A program made the translations under genes and the position numbers. The notes below the pieces were generated by a model. The model was not told where the DNA came from. It ran no database searches and saw only the letters and a list, made by a program, of their open reading frames with translations. This document shows, in pieces, positions 26,993 through 36,209 of a stretch of DNA of 64,000 bases. The number at the start of each line of letters is the position of its first letter. Position 1 is the first letter of the stretch. Source of the stretch: Campylobacter gracilis (lineage in GTDB: Bacteria > Campylobacterota > Campylobacteria > Campylobacterales > Campylobacteraceae); assembly GCF_001190745.1 (NCBI RefSeq), contig NZ_CP012196.1, forward strand, positions 930,001 to 994,000. The letters are read 5' to 3'.

Positions 26993-28090
26993 TTACAACG
27001 CTTGCGCGAGTATAAATTTCGCAAAATCCTCGCGGGAGTTCGGGCATTTGCACACTTCGTAGTATTCGTAGCCCAGCTCGCGCGCCTGGGCCCTATAAAA
27101 AATATCCAGCTCGAAATCGGTCTCGGAGTTATCCACGCAAAATGCGATCGGAAATATGAGCGCTTTTTTGCTCTGCAGATCTCGCAAGACGTCCGCGACA
27201 TTAGGCTCTAGCCACTTCACGGGACCCAGGCGCGATTGATACGCCAAAATGATCTCTTTAAATTTAATCCCGCGCGCAGCCAGCAGATCTTTTAAAATCT
27301 CCACGTGCGCCTCTACCTGCGCCTTGTAGGGATCGCCCGCGGCTACCATTTTTACCGGCAGCGAATGCGCGGAAAATATTAGCGAAATTTGCGAAATTTC
27401 ATCCACGCTAAATTTCGCAACGCACCCTGCGATTAAATTTAGCAAAATTTCGTTGTAAGCGGCGCTGTCGTAGAAAATATCAACTATCTTATAATTTTTT
27501 ATCCCGAGCCGCTTAAGTGCCGCTTCGGCAGAGCACAGGCTCGATTGCACCGTAGTTTTCGAGAAGTGCGGATACAAAGGCATTAAAATTATCTCGTCAA
27601 AATCCGCGTATTTTTTAAACACATCCTCCGCAAAAGGCGGCGTGTAATTCATCGCATAATCGCAAATTAGCTCGTCTATCGGTTTTTTATCCTGCGGCGC
27701 CTCGTTTTGTAGCGGCTCGCCATGCGTCGGGACGTCTTGCGGCGGCTTGCTCTGCAATGAAATGTCTTGCAGCGGTTCATTTGCAGCGCTCGCATCCGCC
27801 GCGCCTTCAAATTTTAACCGCGCGCTTAATTCGGCTCGCGCGAGTGAATTTACACGCTCGCAAAGCGCTTCGGTAATGGAGCATATCGGCGAGCGTCCGC
27901 CCAGTTTTTCGTAGTTGCTAAGCGCCGCTGCCGCTCTACTTCTTACGATGAGTGCGGCCAAAACGCTACGCCAAAAATCACTTTTAATGCCTAAAATAAA
28001 GGGGTCGTTAAACATATTTTTTAAAAAAACTTCAACCTCGCTCAGATTGTTCGGACCGCCCATGTTGAGTAAAATTAGGGCTTTTTTCAT
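26993..28090 (-). CDS. hemH: Ferrochelatase with a repetitive insertion
   Basis: Inserts ferrous iron into protoporphyrin IX, the last step of heme synthesis. The 365-aa protein starts KKALILLNMGGPNNLSEVEV and has the catalytic-His motif FSAHSLPVKMV at about residue 238 and the C-terminal CVDNSETDFELD region. It is about 45 residues longer than usual. The excess, residues about 95-140, is a Gln/Pro/Asp-rich stretch with a repeating PLQD/PPQD pattern between the first helices and DELICDYAMNYTPPF. The ATG overlaps the stop of the oxidoreductase gene upstream (4 bases), so the two are co-translated. Confidence 0.94.
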   Translation of the reverse strand: MKKALILLNMGGPNNLSEVEVFLKNMFNDPFILGIKSDFWRSVLAALIVRSRAAAALSNYEKLGGRSPICSITEALCERVNSLARAELSARLKFEGAADASAANEPLQDISLQSKPPQDVPTHGEPLQNEAPQDKKPIDELICDYAMNYTPPFAEDVFKKYADFDEIILMPLYPHFSKTTVQSSLCSAEAALKRLGIKNYKIVDIFYDSAAYNEILLNLIAGCVAKFSVDEISQISLIFSAHSLPVKMVAAGDPYKAQVEAHVEILKDLLAARGIKFKEIILAYQSRLGPVKWLEPNVADVLRDLQSKKALIFPIAFCVDNSETDFELDIFYRAQARELGYEYYEVCKCPNSREDFAKFILAQAL

Positions 28091-28959
28091 GAGATGATTT
28101 CTCTGATTTTTATCGCATCCTCTACGCTTGCAAGACCTGCGTTAGTGCTGCTGTCGCACATCGCGCAAAACGCTTCGTGTTCGCGGCGTAGCGAAAAGTC
28201 GTCGCGATCGACGCGCAGATTTACGCGCCCGTCAGGCGTAATTTTAAAAAGAGTTATTGAGATTAGATCGCCGAAATATACACCGCTGTCGGTGCAAATC
28301 TCGATACCGTGGCGTCTGATCGGATAGAGATTGGACTGCATTAGCGTGCAATAGCAACCGCTTTTTGTGTGGAGTGTCGCGCATGCAGCTAGAGTGCGCT
28401 CTTTAGAGATATTTTTGCTAAGTTCTATGCAGGCGATCTCGCTGTGAGAAAGCAGCCGCACAAGATCGATATCTCTAAAAAGGGCATTGGCTACGATATC
28501 TGCTCTATCGTCGTTTGCAAAGCCGCTTACGAAGCTCATCGAAAAAATTTTATCCCCCTTGGCTAGCTCGCGTAGCAAGGATACGATGACAGGATTGTAG
28601 CGGTCGGAGTAGCCTACGGCTAGGCGCGTGCCGTTAGTAGTGACTGCGTAGTTTATCTCTCTAGCTTCGGCTAGGCTTTGTGCGAGCGGAGATTCTACAA
28701 AGATATTTTTGGTAAATGGAAGGCATTTTAAAATCAGCTCTTTATGCGATGGCGGGGGAGCCGTGATGACTACGGCGTCGGGCTTAGCTACGTTAAAAAG
28801 ATCGGTTAGATTATCAAAGATCGGATAGCGCGGGCCGAAATTTTCGCTGCTGCCCTTATGATAAAGCGCTACAAGCTCGAAATAATCGCTCCTTCTTAGC
28901 TCGCTGAAGTGCTTTTGACCAAGCTCGCCCATGCCTATGATCGCTATCTTTTTTTTCAT
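28087..28959 (-). CDS. Gfo/Idh/MocA-family NAD(P)-dependent oxidoreductase
   Basis: A 290-aa cytoplasmic protein with a Rossmann start (KKKIAIIGMGELGQKHFSEL) and the family EKP-like site modified to FVESPLAQSLAEA, in which the usual catalytic Lys (EKP) is replaced by ESP. The C-terminal alpha/beta domain is short. I chose the ATG at 28959 because AGGG lies seven bases before it; an ATG six bases upstream has no spacing for a ribosome site. Overlaps hemH by ATGA. The same pair stands near alaS in C. jejuni. Substrate unknown. Confidence 0.85.
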   Translation of the reverse strand: MKKKIAIIGMGELGQKHFSELRRSDYFELVALYHKGSSENFGPRYPIFDNLTDLFNVAKPDAVVITAPPPSHKELILKCLPFTKNIFVESPLAQSLAEAREINYAVTTNGTRLAVGYSDRYNPVIVSLLRELAKGDKIFSMSFVSGFANDDRADIVANALFRDIDLVRLLSHSEIACIELSKNISKERTLAACATLHTKSGCYCTLMQSNLYPIRRHGIEICTDSGVYFGDLISITLFKITPDGRVNLRVDRDDFSLRREHEAFCAMCDSSTNAGLASVEDAIKIREIIS

Positions 28960-29080
28960 CGCCATGCCCTAAATTTAATCTTTCGCGCCATTATAACTAA
29001 GAATGGTTAAAATTTATAATTTTTAAAATCTAATTTGGCTAAAATGCGCCTTTAAAATTTAACTTGAAATAGGACAAATC

Positions 29081-31624
29081 ATGGATATTAGAAGCGAATA
29101 TTTAAATTTCTTTGCGAGCAAGGGGCATCAGATCATCCCTAGTGCGCCGCTGGTGCCAGATGATGATAGCTTGCTGTTTACAAACGCGGGCATGGTGCCC
29201 TTTAAAAGCATATTTACAGGAGCCGTTCCGCGCCCGACGCCGCCTATCCGCACGAGCTGTCAGACCTGCATCCGCGCCGGCGGCAAGCACAACGACCTAG
29301 ACAACGTCGGCTACACCGCGCGCCACCATACGTTTTTTGAGATGCTTGGCAATTTCAGCTTCGGCGAGTATTTCAAAGAGCAGGCGATCGCCTATGCGTG
29401 GGAGTTTATCACTGAAATTTTAAAGCTTCCTAAAGACAAACTCTATGTCACCGTGCACGAAAAGGACGACAAAGCTTACGAGTTCTGGGCACGCCACATA
29501 GCGCGGGAGCGCATATATCGCTTCGGTGATCACGATAACTTTTGGGCGATGGGCGATACCGGACCGTGCGGGCCGTGCAGCGAAATTTTTTACGATCAGG
29601 GTGAGGAGCATTTTCACTCGCCAGAGGATTATATGGGCGGCGACGGCGACCGCTTTTTAGAGATTTGGAATTTAGTTTTTATGCAGTATGAGCGCAGCAA
29701 AGACGGCAAGCTTAGCCCGCTTCCAAAGCCTAGCATTGACACGGGCATGGGGCTTGAGCGCGTCACGGCGATTAAGGAGGGCAAGTTTAGCAACTACGAC
29801 AGCTCGCTTTTTATGCCGCTAATTGATGAGGTTGCAAAGCTTTGCGGCAGGCCTTACGTTTATGAAAGCGGCGCGAGCTACCGCGTCATCGCCGATCATA
29901 TCCGCTCGGTCGTGTTTTTGCTAGCGCAGGGAACGAATTTTAATCGCGAGGGCAGGGGATATGTTTTGCGCAGAATTCTGCGCCGCGCCGTGCGTCACGG
30001 CTATCTGCTCGGCATCAAAGAGCCCTTTATGTATCGCCTCGTGGATAAAGTATGCGAGCTAATGGGCGGGCACTATGCCTATCTAAACGAGAAAAAGGAA
30101 GCCGTAAAGGAGCAGATCAAGCTCGAAGAGGAGCGGTTTTTTGCCACTTTGGCAAACGGCATCGAGCTTTTTAACGAGGAGCTTGCGCGCACTAAAGAAA
30201 TTTTTAGCGGCGAGGTCGCGTTTAAGTTATACGATACCTACGGCTTTCCGCTCGATCTGACCGCTGATATGCTGCGCGAGAAAAATTTGCGCGTGGATGA
30301 GGCTAAATTTGACGCGCTTATGAGCGAGCAAAGGCAGATAGCTAAAGCCGCATGGAAGGGCAGTGGCGATAAAAACGTCCGTGGCGATTTTAAGGCGCTG
30401 CTAGAGAAATTTGGTGAGAATAAATTTAGCGGTTACGAAGAGCTTAGCCGCACGAGCAAGGTTTTAGCGCTACTTAACGAGGATTTTGCGGAAGTGGATG
30501 AGCTCAAAGCCGGCGATATCGGCTGGGCGATGTTTGATGTGACTCCGTTTTACGCACAAAGCGGCGGTCAGACGGGCGATAGCGGCGAAGTGGAGTCCAT
30601 AGCCGATGTGTTTGATACGCAGAAATTTTATGGGCTAAATTTATCCCACTTGCGCCTTAATCGTAACCTAAAAATTGGCGATATCGTCGGGCTCAAGGTT
30701 TCTGAGGAGCGTGAGCAGATTGCACGCCATCACAGCGCGACACATCTTTTACACGCGGCGCTTCGTGCGGTGCTAGGGGCTCATATCGCTCAAGCAGGAA
30801 GCTTAGTCGAAGCAGATCGCTTAAGATTTGACTTCTCGCATCCTAAGGCGCTTAGCGACGAGGAGCTAGCTAAAATCGAGGAATTTGTAAATAATGCCGT
30901 TTGCAAGGGCTGTGCGGCAAAAACTGAGATTATGGATATAGATGATGCTAAAAACAGCGGCGCGATTGCGCTTTTTGGCGAAAAATATGGCTCAAAAGTG
31001 CGCGTTGTGAGTTTTGGAGAGATTAGTAAGGAGCTTTGCGGCGGAATTCACGTGCGTAATTTAAGCGAAATAGGGTCGTTTTTTATAGTCAAAGAAAGCG
31101 GTGTAAGTGCGGGTGTTAGGCGTATCGAGGCAGTTTGTTCGCGCGCTGCTTTAAATTTAGCGCTTCAAAATCGCGCTAAGCTTGCTGAAATTTCTGCGGA
31201 GCTAAAAGGGATTGAGCCTCTCCGCGCGATTGAGAAATTAAAAGATGAGATCAGATCGCTAAAAGATCAGATCAAGCATGCAAGCAGTTCCCATGCACTG
31301 GCGTTTTTAAATGTTGGCGATACCAAACTTTGCGTAGCCTCGGTCGAAAGCGGCGATATAAAAACTATGATAGATGAGTTTAAAAATAGCCACGAAAAGG
31401 CGGCGATAATGCTGATGCAAGTAGGCGCCGACGGTAAAATTTCAATTGCAGCAGGCGTTAAAAACGCACCTATTAAAGCAGGTGAGTGGGTTAAGCTCGT
31501 AGCGCAAATTTTAGGCGGCGGCGGCGGCGGACGCGATGATTTTGCAACCGCAGGCGGCAAGGACGTGCTAAAAATCGAAGAAGCGATCAAAGAGGCGATC
31601 TCTTACGCAAAAGGCAAAATTTGA
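29081..31624 (+). CDS. alaS: Alanyl-tRNA synthetase
   Basis: Charges tRNA-Ala and edits mischarged Ser/Gly. The 847-aa class II synthetase begins [16 protein letters not shown] and has the aminoacylation core ([34 protein letters not shown]), the editing-domain zinc ligands [12 protein letters not shown], and Cys/His in [13 protein letters not shown] (about residue 650). The C-terminal DHHA1 domain with [15 protein letters not shown] closes it. TTG of the next gene overlaps the stop (TTGA). Starts an apparent operon with the membrane protein, maf and pbpA. Confidence 0.97.
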   Translation: MDIRSEYLNFFASKGHQIIPSAPLVPDDDSLLFTNAGMVPFKSIFTGAVPRPTPPIRTSCQTCIRAGGKHNDLDNVGYTARHHTFFEMLGNFSFGEYFKEQAIAYAWEFITEILKLPKDKLYVTVHEKDDKAYEFWARHIARERIYRFGDHDNFWAMGDTGPCGPCSEIFYDQGEEHFHSPEDYMGGDGDRFLEIWNLVFMQYERSKDGKLSPLPKPSIDTGMGLERVTAIKEGKFSNYDSSLFMPLIDEVAKLCGRPYVYESGASYRVIADHIRSVVFLLAQGTNFNREGRGYVLRRILRRAVRHGYLLGIKEPFMYRLVDKVCELMGGHYAYLNEKKEAVKEQIKLEEERFFATLANGIELFNEELARTKEIFSGEVAFKLYDTYGFPLDLTADMLREKNLRVDEAKFDALMSEQRQIAKAAWKGSGDKNVRGDFKALLEKFGENKFSGYEELSRTSKVLALLNEDFAEVDELKAGDIGWAMFDVTPFYAQSGGQTGDSGEVESIADVFDTQKFYGLNLSHLRLNRNLKIGDIVGLKVSEEREQIARHHSATHLLHAALRAVLGAHIAQAGSLVEADRLRFDFSHPKALSDEELAKIEEFVNNAVCKGCAAKTEIMDIDDAKNSGAIALFGEKYGSKVRVVSFGEISKELCGGIHVRNLSEIGSFFIVKESGVSAGVRRIEAVCSRAALNLALQNRAKLAEISAELKGIEPLRAIEKLKDEIRSLKDQIKHASSSHALAFLNVGDTKLCVASVESGDIKTMIDEFKNSHEKAAIMLMQVGADGKISIAAGVKNAPIKAGEWVKLVAQILGGGGGGRDDFATAGGKDVLKIEEAIKEAISYAKGKI

Positions 31625-32130
31625 ACGAAATCGATACCGGCTTCATCAAAGCCTCGCAAATTTTGCCGCTGATTCACATTTTAAGTGTGATTTTTTTGGT
31701 CTGCGCGCAGATCTGCGTATTTTTGATCGCACGGATTTTTATGAATTTAAGCAGTAAAAGCCAAGCGGATGCGAAGGATGTAAAATTTACAGAAATTTTG
31801 CGATATATGAAACGCTACGAGCAGTTCTTTGCACTATTTTTGGCGATCGTTTGCGTAAGTGGATTTTTTCTTGCGGACGGCGGAGGTTTTAAATTTTCAG
31901 ATCCTATGGTAAAAGGCGCGATTGCCACGCTGTGGGCTGGTGCCGGCTTTATACTACTAAATTTTATCTACATGCATTATAAAATTTCATCTTTGAAGCG
32001 AGCTTTGGATGCGGGAGATGAGCTTGAGGCGAATGAGCATTTAATCATCGTCGTTAAATATTTCATCCCGTTAAATATCGTAGTTACGCTGATTTGCGTT
32101 TATCTAGGCGTGACGGTGGGTGAGTTTTGA
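31621..32130 (+). CDS. Conserved inner-membrane protein of unknown function
   Basis: A 169-aa protein with four predicted membrane segments ([75 protein letters not shown]). The start is a TTG whose last two bases form part of the alaS stop (TTGA overlap), and its own stop overlaps the maf start (TGATG), so it is embedded in the alaS-maf-pbpA operon. I do not recognise a functional motif. There are few charged residues in the helices, so an enzymatic role is not visible. Confidence 0.85.
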   Translation: MNEIDTGFIKASQILPLIHILSVIFLVCAQICVFLIARIFMNLSSKSQADAKDVKFTEILRYMKRYEQFFALFLAIVCVSGFFLADGGGFKFSDPMVKGAIATLWAGAGFILLNFIYMHYKISSLKRALDAGDELEANEHLIIVVKYFIPLNIVVTLICVYLGVTVGEF

Positions 32131-32675
32131 TGATTTATTTAGCTTCCAGTTCGCCTACTAGAGCGCAAATTCTAAAGGATAACGGCGTAGAATTTACGCA
32201 AATTCCTTTTAATTTCGATGAAAGCGGCATTAGCAAGGATGATGCACGCACCTATGCTTACCGCGTTACCGTAGCCAAAAAAACGCAGTTTTTTAAAATT
32301 TATAAAAATTATGATAGAGTGCTGTTTGCCGATAGCTCCGTGCTTGCTGGTGGCGAAATTTTAGGCAAGGCGCGTGATGAAGCAGACGCGTTAAGGATGC
32401 TGCAAGCTCAAAGCGGTGCTAGCTGCGCCGTTTATACTGCGATGATTTTTTGCAGTAAGGCGTTAGAGCTTTCGGCACTTAGCGTCGCAAGCTTTGAATT
32501 TGCGGAATTTAATGAAGCAGATTTAAAAGGTTATATCGCTAGCGGCGATTGGTGCGGCAAGGCGGGTGCGATGAGTATCGAAGGCTTTAACGAAAAATAT
32601 ATCAAAAGCTCGCGTGGGTCAAAATTTACGGCGATGGGGCTTGATCTGGAAATTTTAAAGAGGTTTGTATGGTAA
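32130..32675 (+). CDS. maf: Maf family nucleoside triphosphate pyrophosphatase
   Basis: Hydrolyses non-canonical or selected nucleoside triphosphates to monophosphates, preventing misincorporation; the family was first linked to septum formation. The 181-aa protein opens [19 protein letters not shown] (the SxSPxR motif) and has ADSSVLAGGEILGK, in which Ser replaces the more common Thr of ADT. ATG at 32130 was chosen over an in-frame TTG one codon upstream; it forms TGATG with the stop before it. pbpA starts 7 bases before the maf stop. Confidence 0.92.
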   Translation: MIYLASSSPTRAQILKDNGVEFTQIPFNFDESGISKDDARTYAYRVTVAKKTQFFKIYKNYDRVLFADSSVLAGGEILGKARDEADALRMLQAQSGASCAVYTAMIFCSKALELSALSVASFEFAEFNEADLKGYIASGDWCGKAGAMSIEGFNEKYIKSSRGSKFTAMGLDLEILKRFVW

Positions 32676-34579
32676 GAGTTTTATTTAGTTTTATTACGGT
32701 TTGCGCGTTTGCTGCAGGCGGAATTTTTTTGTATTTTTACTCGCAAATCCGCTTGGAATCGGACTCGATCATCGATTATCATCCCGAGCTTACGACTAAA
32801 ATTTATGACCGCAATGGCAATTTGATAGCCAATGTTTTTAATGAACAAAATAGAATTTACGTAAAATTCGACGAGATCCCAGGCCGCGTGATCGAGGCAC
32901 TCGTAGCTATCGAGGATACGGCGTTTTTCGAACATGGCGGTGTGAATGTCGAGGCGATTTTTAGGGCGATTATTAAGGACGTCAAAGCGATGAAATTTGT
33001 CGAAGGGGCTTCCACGATTACGCAGCAGATCACGCGAAATTTAGTTCTTTCGAGTGAAAAGAAGCTTGATCGCAAGATCAAAGAAGCGATCCTATCGCTT
33101 AAGATAGAAAACGCTCTAAGCAAGGAACAAATTCTAGAGCGTTACTTCAATGAAGTGTATTTTGGGCACGGATATTACGGTATCCGCACGGCGGCTTTGG
33201 GATATTTCAAAAAGGATTTGCAAGATTTAAGCCTTAAAGAGATCGCGATTTTAGTGGGCTTGCCGAAAGCTCCTAGCAGCTTCGATCCTACTAAGCACCT
33301 GGATTTGTCGCTTTCGCGCGCCAACAACGTGATTTATAGGATGCATGAGCTCGGCTGGATAAATAAGACCGAATATGAGCTCGCGATGAACGAACAGCCT
33401 ACGATCTACAACGAAACGCTCACGCAAAACGTAGCGCCGTATGCCGTAGATGAGATTATAAAAGAAGCCGAAAAAATTCTACCGGACGTCCGCACGGGCG
33501 GATACCGCATAGATACGAGCCTTGATCTAAAAGCGCAGGCGATGGCGCAAGAGGCATTAGTTTTCGGCTACAATGAAATTTTAAAGCGCAACAAAGACGC
33601 CAATGCAAGCAACGTAAACGGCGCTATGATCGTCACACATCCCCAAAATGGCGAAATTTTAGCCTTAGTAGGCGGCGTGGATTACGCGAAATCAAATTTC
33701 AATCGCGCCAGCCAATCCCAGCGCCAAACCGGCTCCAGCTTCAAGCCTTTCGTCTATCAAATTGCCCTTGATATGGGCTACTCGACGATGACTGAGGTGC
33801 CCGATATAGCTAGAGAATTCGACGATGGCAGCGATAAAACGTGGAAGCCGAAAAATTACGACAAGACTTACAGCGGCTATATCACGATCAAAGAAGCTTT
33901 AACGCGCTCGCGCAACCTTGCTTCGATCAATCTGATGCAATCTATCGGCGTTGATCGCGCGGTAAAAAAGCTTGGCGAGTTCGGCTTTAAAAACGTCCCG
34001 CCCGCCCTGTCGGTGGCTATCGGCAGCTACGGAATTTCGCCGCTTGAATACTCGACGATGTATTCGATGTTCCCGGGGCTCGGGATCACGGCGAAATCTA
34101 AATTTATCGTTTCGATCACCGATAAGGACGGCAAAACTCGCTTTATAGAGCCTGAGCGCCGTCGCGTGCTGCGCCCTGAACAGGCATATCTGATGACTAC
34201 GCTGCTAAAAAATATCGTGCAGCGCGGCACCGGTACTCGCGCGCGCGTGCAGGGCATCGACATAGCGGGCAAAACAGGCACCTCAAATGATAGCATAGAT
34301 GCATGGTTTTGCGGCTTTACGCCGGATTTGCAGATCATAATCTGGTATGGCAACGACGATTATAAACCTATGCGAAAGGTCGAGGGCGGCGGTCGCACTG
34401 CAGCACCGGTGTTTGCAAAATTTTTAGATGCCTATTTAAAAGAATATCCGCAAACCAAGCGCAACTTCACCGTCCCGGACGGCGTTTTTAGCCGCCAATA
34501 CAACGGGAAGGAGGAGTATTACACTAAAATTTCGCCACTCCCTAAACCTCGCGAAAGTAGTAGCGACGGATCGTTTTAA
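32669..34579 (+). CDS. pbpA: Penicillin-binding protein 1A (bifunctional glycosyltransferase/transpeptidase)
   Basis: A class A PBP of 636 aa that polymerises and cross-links peptidoglycan in the periplasm. It has one N-terminal membrane segment (LFSFITVCAFAAGGIFLYFY), the glycosyltransferase motifs EDTAFFEHGGVN (catalytic Glu, about residue 80), GASTITQQITRNL and KIKEAILSLKIE. In the transpeptidase domain are SxxK as GSSFKPF (about 355), SRN (about 413) and KTGTSND (about 535). It overlaps maf by 7 bases, the same order as in C. jejuni. Length is near the lower end for PBP1A. Confidence 0.95.
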   Translation: MVRVLFSFITVCAFAAGGIFLYFYSQIRLESDSIIDYHPELTTKIYDRNGNLIANVFNEQNRIYVKFDEIPGRVIEALVAIEDTAFFEHGGVNVEAIFRAIIKDVKAMKFVEGASTITQQITRNLVLSSEKKLDRKIKEAILSLKIENALSKEQILERYFNEVYFGHGYYGIRTAALGYFKKDLQDLSLKEIAILVGLPKAPSSFDPTKHLDLSLSRANNVIYRMHELGWINKTEYELAMNEQPTIYNETLTQNVAPYAVDEIIKEAEKILPDVRTGGYRIDTSLDLKAQAMAQEALVFGYNEILKRNKDANASNVNGAMIVTHPQNGEILALVGGVDYAKSNFNRASQSQRQTGSSFKPFVYQIALDMGYSTMTEVPDIAREFDDGSDKTWKPKNYDKTYSGYITIKEALTRSRNLASINLMQSIGVDRAVKKLGEFGFKNVPPALSVAIGSYGISPLEYSTMYSMFPGLGITAKSKFIVSITDKDGKTRFIEPERRRVLRPEQAYLMTTLLKNIVQRGTGTRARVQGIDIAGKTGTSNDSIDAWFCGFTPDLQIIIWYGNDDYKPMRKVEGGGRTAAPVFAKFLDAYLKEYPQTKRNFTVPDGVFSRQYNGKEEYYTKISPLPKPRESSSDGSF

Positions 34580-34600
34580 ATTTGGAGCAAATCCAAATTT
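34578..34600 (+). terminator. Hairpin at the pbpA stop, possible terminator
   Basis: AAATTTGGA and TCCAAATTT form a 9-bp stem with loop GCAAA, starting inside the pbpA stop codon. The stem is AT-rich and only a short T run follows, so termination may be weak. Confidence 0.4.
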
Positions 34601-34721
34601 TAATCCGTTTTCGGAAGCCCTTACATAGATCGCGTTTATTAAGTCAATATAAATATGCGAGCTTATAGTGCGTTTAAGGTTGGATGCAATAAAATACACA
34701 ATTTTATTTTTAGGGATTGAG

Positions 34722-35015
34722 ATGCAGAATTTAGAATTTGAAAGTAAAAAGATAAGAATAGAAAATACTCGTGTAAAATTCGGCAAATTTTTTACGAAAT
34801 TGTGTTTTATATATTTTTTCTATTCCCTTAGCGCCTTTATAATTCCTAAAAATATTTTAGATATTTCTCCTGTGTGCTTAAATTTCGTAAATTTTATGAA
34901 AAGTTATTTTCCAAATATCGAAATTATCGGTAGTATTAGCCCATACACCCAACTTTCGGAATTTTACGTTAGTTATTATGTGGATATACGGGATTATTAT
35001 TTTTGCGGTTTCTAG
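34722..35015 (+). pseudogene. 5' half of a split membrane protein gene
   Basis: The frame starts at ATG 34722 (TTAGGGATTGAG ribosome site; an upstream GTG is less likely) and encodes about 97 aa with one membrane segment (LCFIYFFYSLSAFII). It ends shortly after SEFYVSYY, just where a second frame (34978-35373) begins MWIYGIIIFAV. Removing one T in TATTATG near 34973-34979 would join them as SYMWIYGII, giving a protein of about 217 aa with four membrane segments. A mutation or sequencing error is therefore likely. The family is unknown. The base composition is strongly AT-rich. Confidence 0.5.
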
Positions 35016-35373
35016 CTTATATTCATTGGTTTATTATATTTACTTTTGCAGATATGATGATGATTTTATCTTGGTTGCAAAAAAGAAGCGGGAAAACGAT
35101 TGCCCGTTTTTGTTGCTTCCATTTATGTTCGGTCTTGGTATTTTTATGTTTGAGGTTTATTATACCGGATATTTTGCAAGCAGCGGTATAAGCATAAGAA
35201 CAAGCCATTTTATGCCGGAATTTCAAAGTAGATTTTCAATTTTTGGATATATATTTTTCTTTCAATCCGGTTTTTCTCTTTCGGGTTCCGTAATATTAAT
35301 GTCTACATTCGAATTTGTTTACAAAATATATTTCTATTTAAAAGGAGTGAAAGATGCAGAGCAGAGTCAATAA
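34978..35373 (+). pseudogene. 3' half of the split membrane protein gene
   Basis: A 131-aa frame with three membrane segments (GIIIFAVSSLYSLVYYIYF; FLLLPFMFGLGIFMF; FSLSGSVILMSTFEFVYKIYF). The ATG at 34978 has no ribosome site. It lies 38 bases inside the preceding frame, so this part is unlikely to be translated alone unless by coupling. It most simply continues the protein begun at 34722. No family recognised. Confidence 0.5.
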
Positions 35374-35414
35374 AAAGAGCGGTGTATTGAATTAAAAATT
35401 TGGAGTATTATCGT

Positions 35415-36065
35415 ATGGAATTTCAAAGTTATAAATCTGAAATGCCGCTTTTTATGATCAAAGATTATTGGACTAAAATCAGCACAGAATGTTATTTAAT
35501 ATTAGCTGTATTTTTAGTTATATTTCTATTTTTCTGCAGAGGAAGTGCTTGGGCATATCAATTTTTAGGAGCTGTTACTTTTTTGGTGGGAATTTTATTT
35601 ATTAATAAACATAAATTTTTAAATTTCTATTCCGATAGAATAGAATATAATTCTTTATGCAAAAATTATAACGACGTATATTCGGTACATAAAAGTGTAA
35701 AGGCTTCTAATTTCGATAAAATCGCTATTTATAAATTTTCTGGACTCGTGATTGAAGACGCTTGCAAATACAATGCCAATATAACTAGGTTTAAAAAATT
35801 TCTCTTGCTAATTTTATCGTACGCTTTGCATCCGATAAATCTTCTTTGCTTCGGTGTACTTAAAATTTTAAGAAGAATAGATAGCATAAATTTAAATGTT
35901 CTAATTTTATTAGATAGTACTCATAGTAATTATTTTGCCATTCCGCTAACTATGTTAAGTGAGTATGAACGAGTAAATTTAAAAAAGTATTTAAAAGACA
36001 AACTAAATCTAAATCTTGATAACATTGAGATCAGGGATAGATTTATAGATATAAATTTTATATAA
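35415..36065 (+). CDS. Membrane protein of unknown function in an AT-rich patch
   Basis: The 216-aa product starts at ATG 35415, with GGAG ten bases upstream; a TTG five codons earlier is less likely. Two adjacent membrane segments (YLILAVFLVIFLFF; FLGAVTFLVGILFI, about residues 27-67) are followed by a soluble part (FYSDRIEYNS ... KIAIYKFSGLVIED) that resembles the strand pattern of bacterial PH-like domains, then a re-entrant hydrophobic stretch and a charged C-terminus. Codon use is much more AT-rich than in pbpA or the nitric oxide reductase beside it, suggesting foreign origin. No function can be assigned. Confidence 0.75.
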   Translation: MEFQSYKSEMPLFMIKDYWTKISTECYLILAVFLVIFLFFCRGSAWAYQFLGAVTFLVGILFINKHKFLNFYSDRIEYNSLCKNYNDVYSVHKSVKASNFDKIAIYKFSGLVIEDACKYNANITRFKKFLLLILSYALHPINLLCFGVLKILRRIDSINLNVLILLDSTHSNYFAIPLTMLSEYERVNLKKYLKDKLNLNLDNIEIRDRFIDINFI

Positions 36066-36090
36066 AATTTTCTAAGACCCTTTATTTCAG

Positions 36091-36132
36091 TATACTTTAA
36101 TAAATTCCAGCTTAAGCAGATAAAATTTATCT
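36091..36132 (+). promoter_or_regulatory. Putative promoter and operator palindrome of the nitric oxide reductase gene
   Basis: TATACT (36091-36096) fits a -10 box. About 20 bases downstream the perfect inverted repeat AGATAAA-A-TTTATCT (36118-36132) lies where a repressor could block the start of transcription. It is 78 bases before the ATG. It is not the TTAAC-N4-GTTAA type site I associate with the nitrosative-stress regulator NssR, so the regulator is unknown. Confidence 0.35.
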
Positions 36133-36209
36133 TTTTATTGATGAGCCTCAATGCTTATAGAAATTTAAATGGGTAGAATTCTCTCCTAATTTCAGTTAAA
36201 GGAGTGAAA

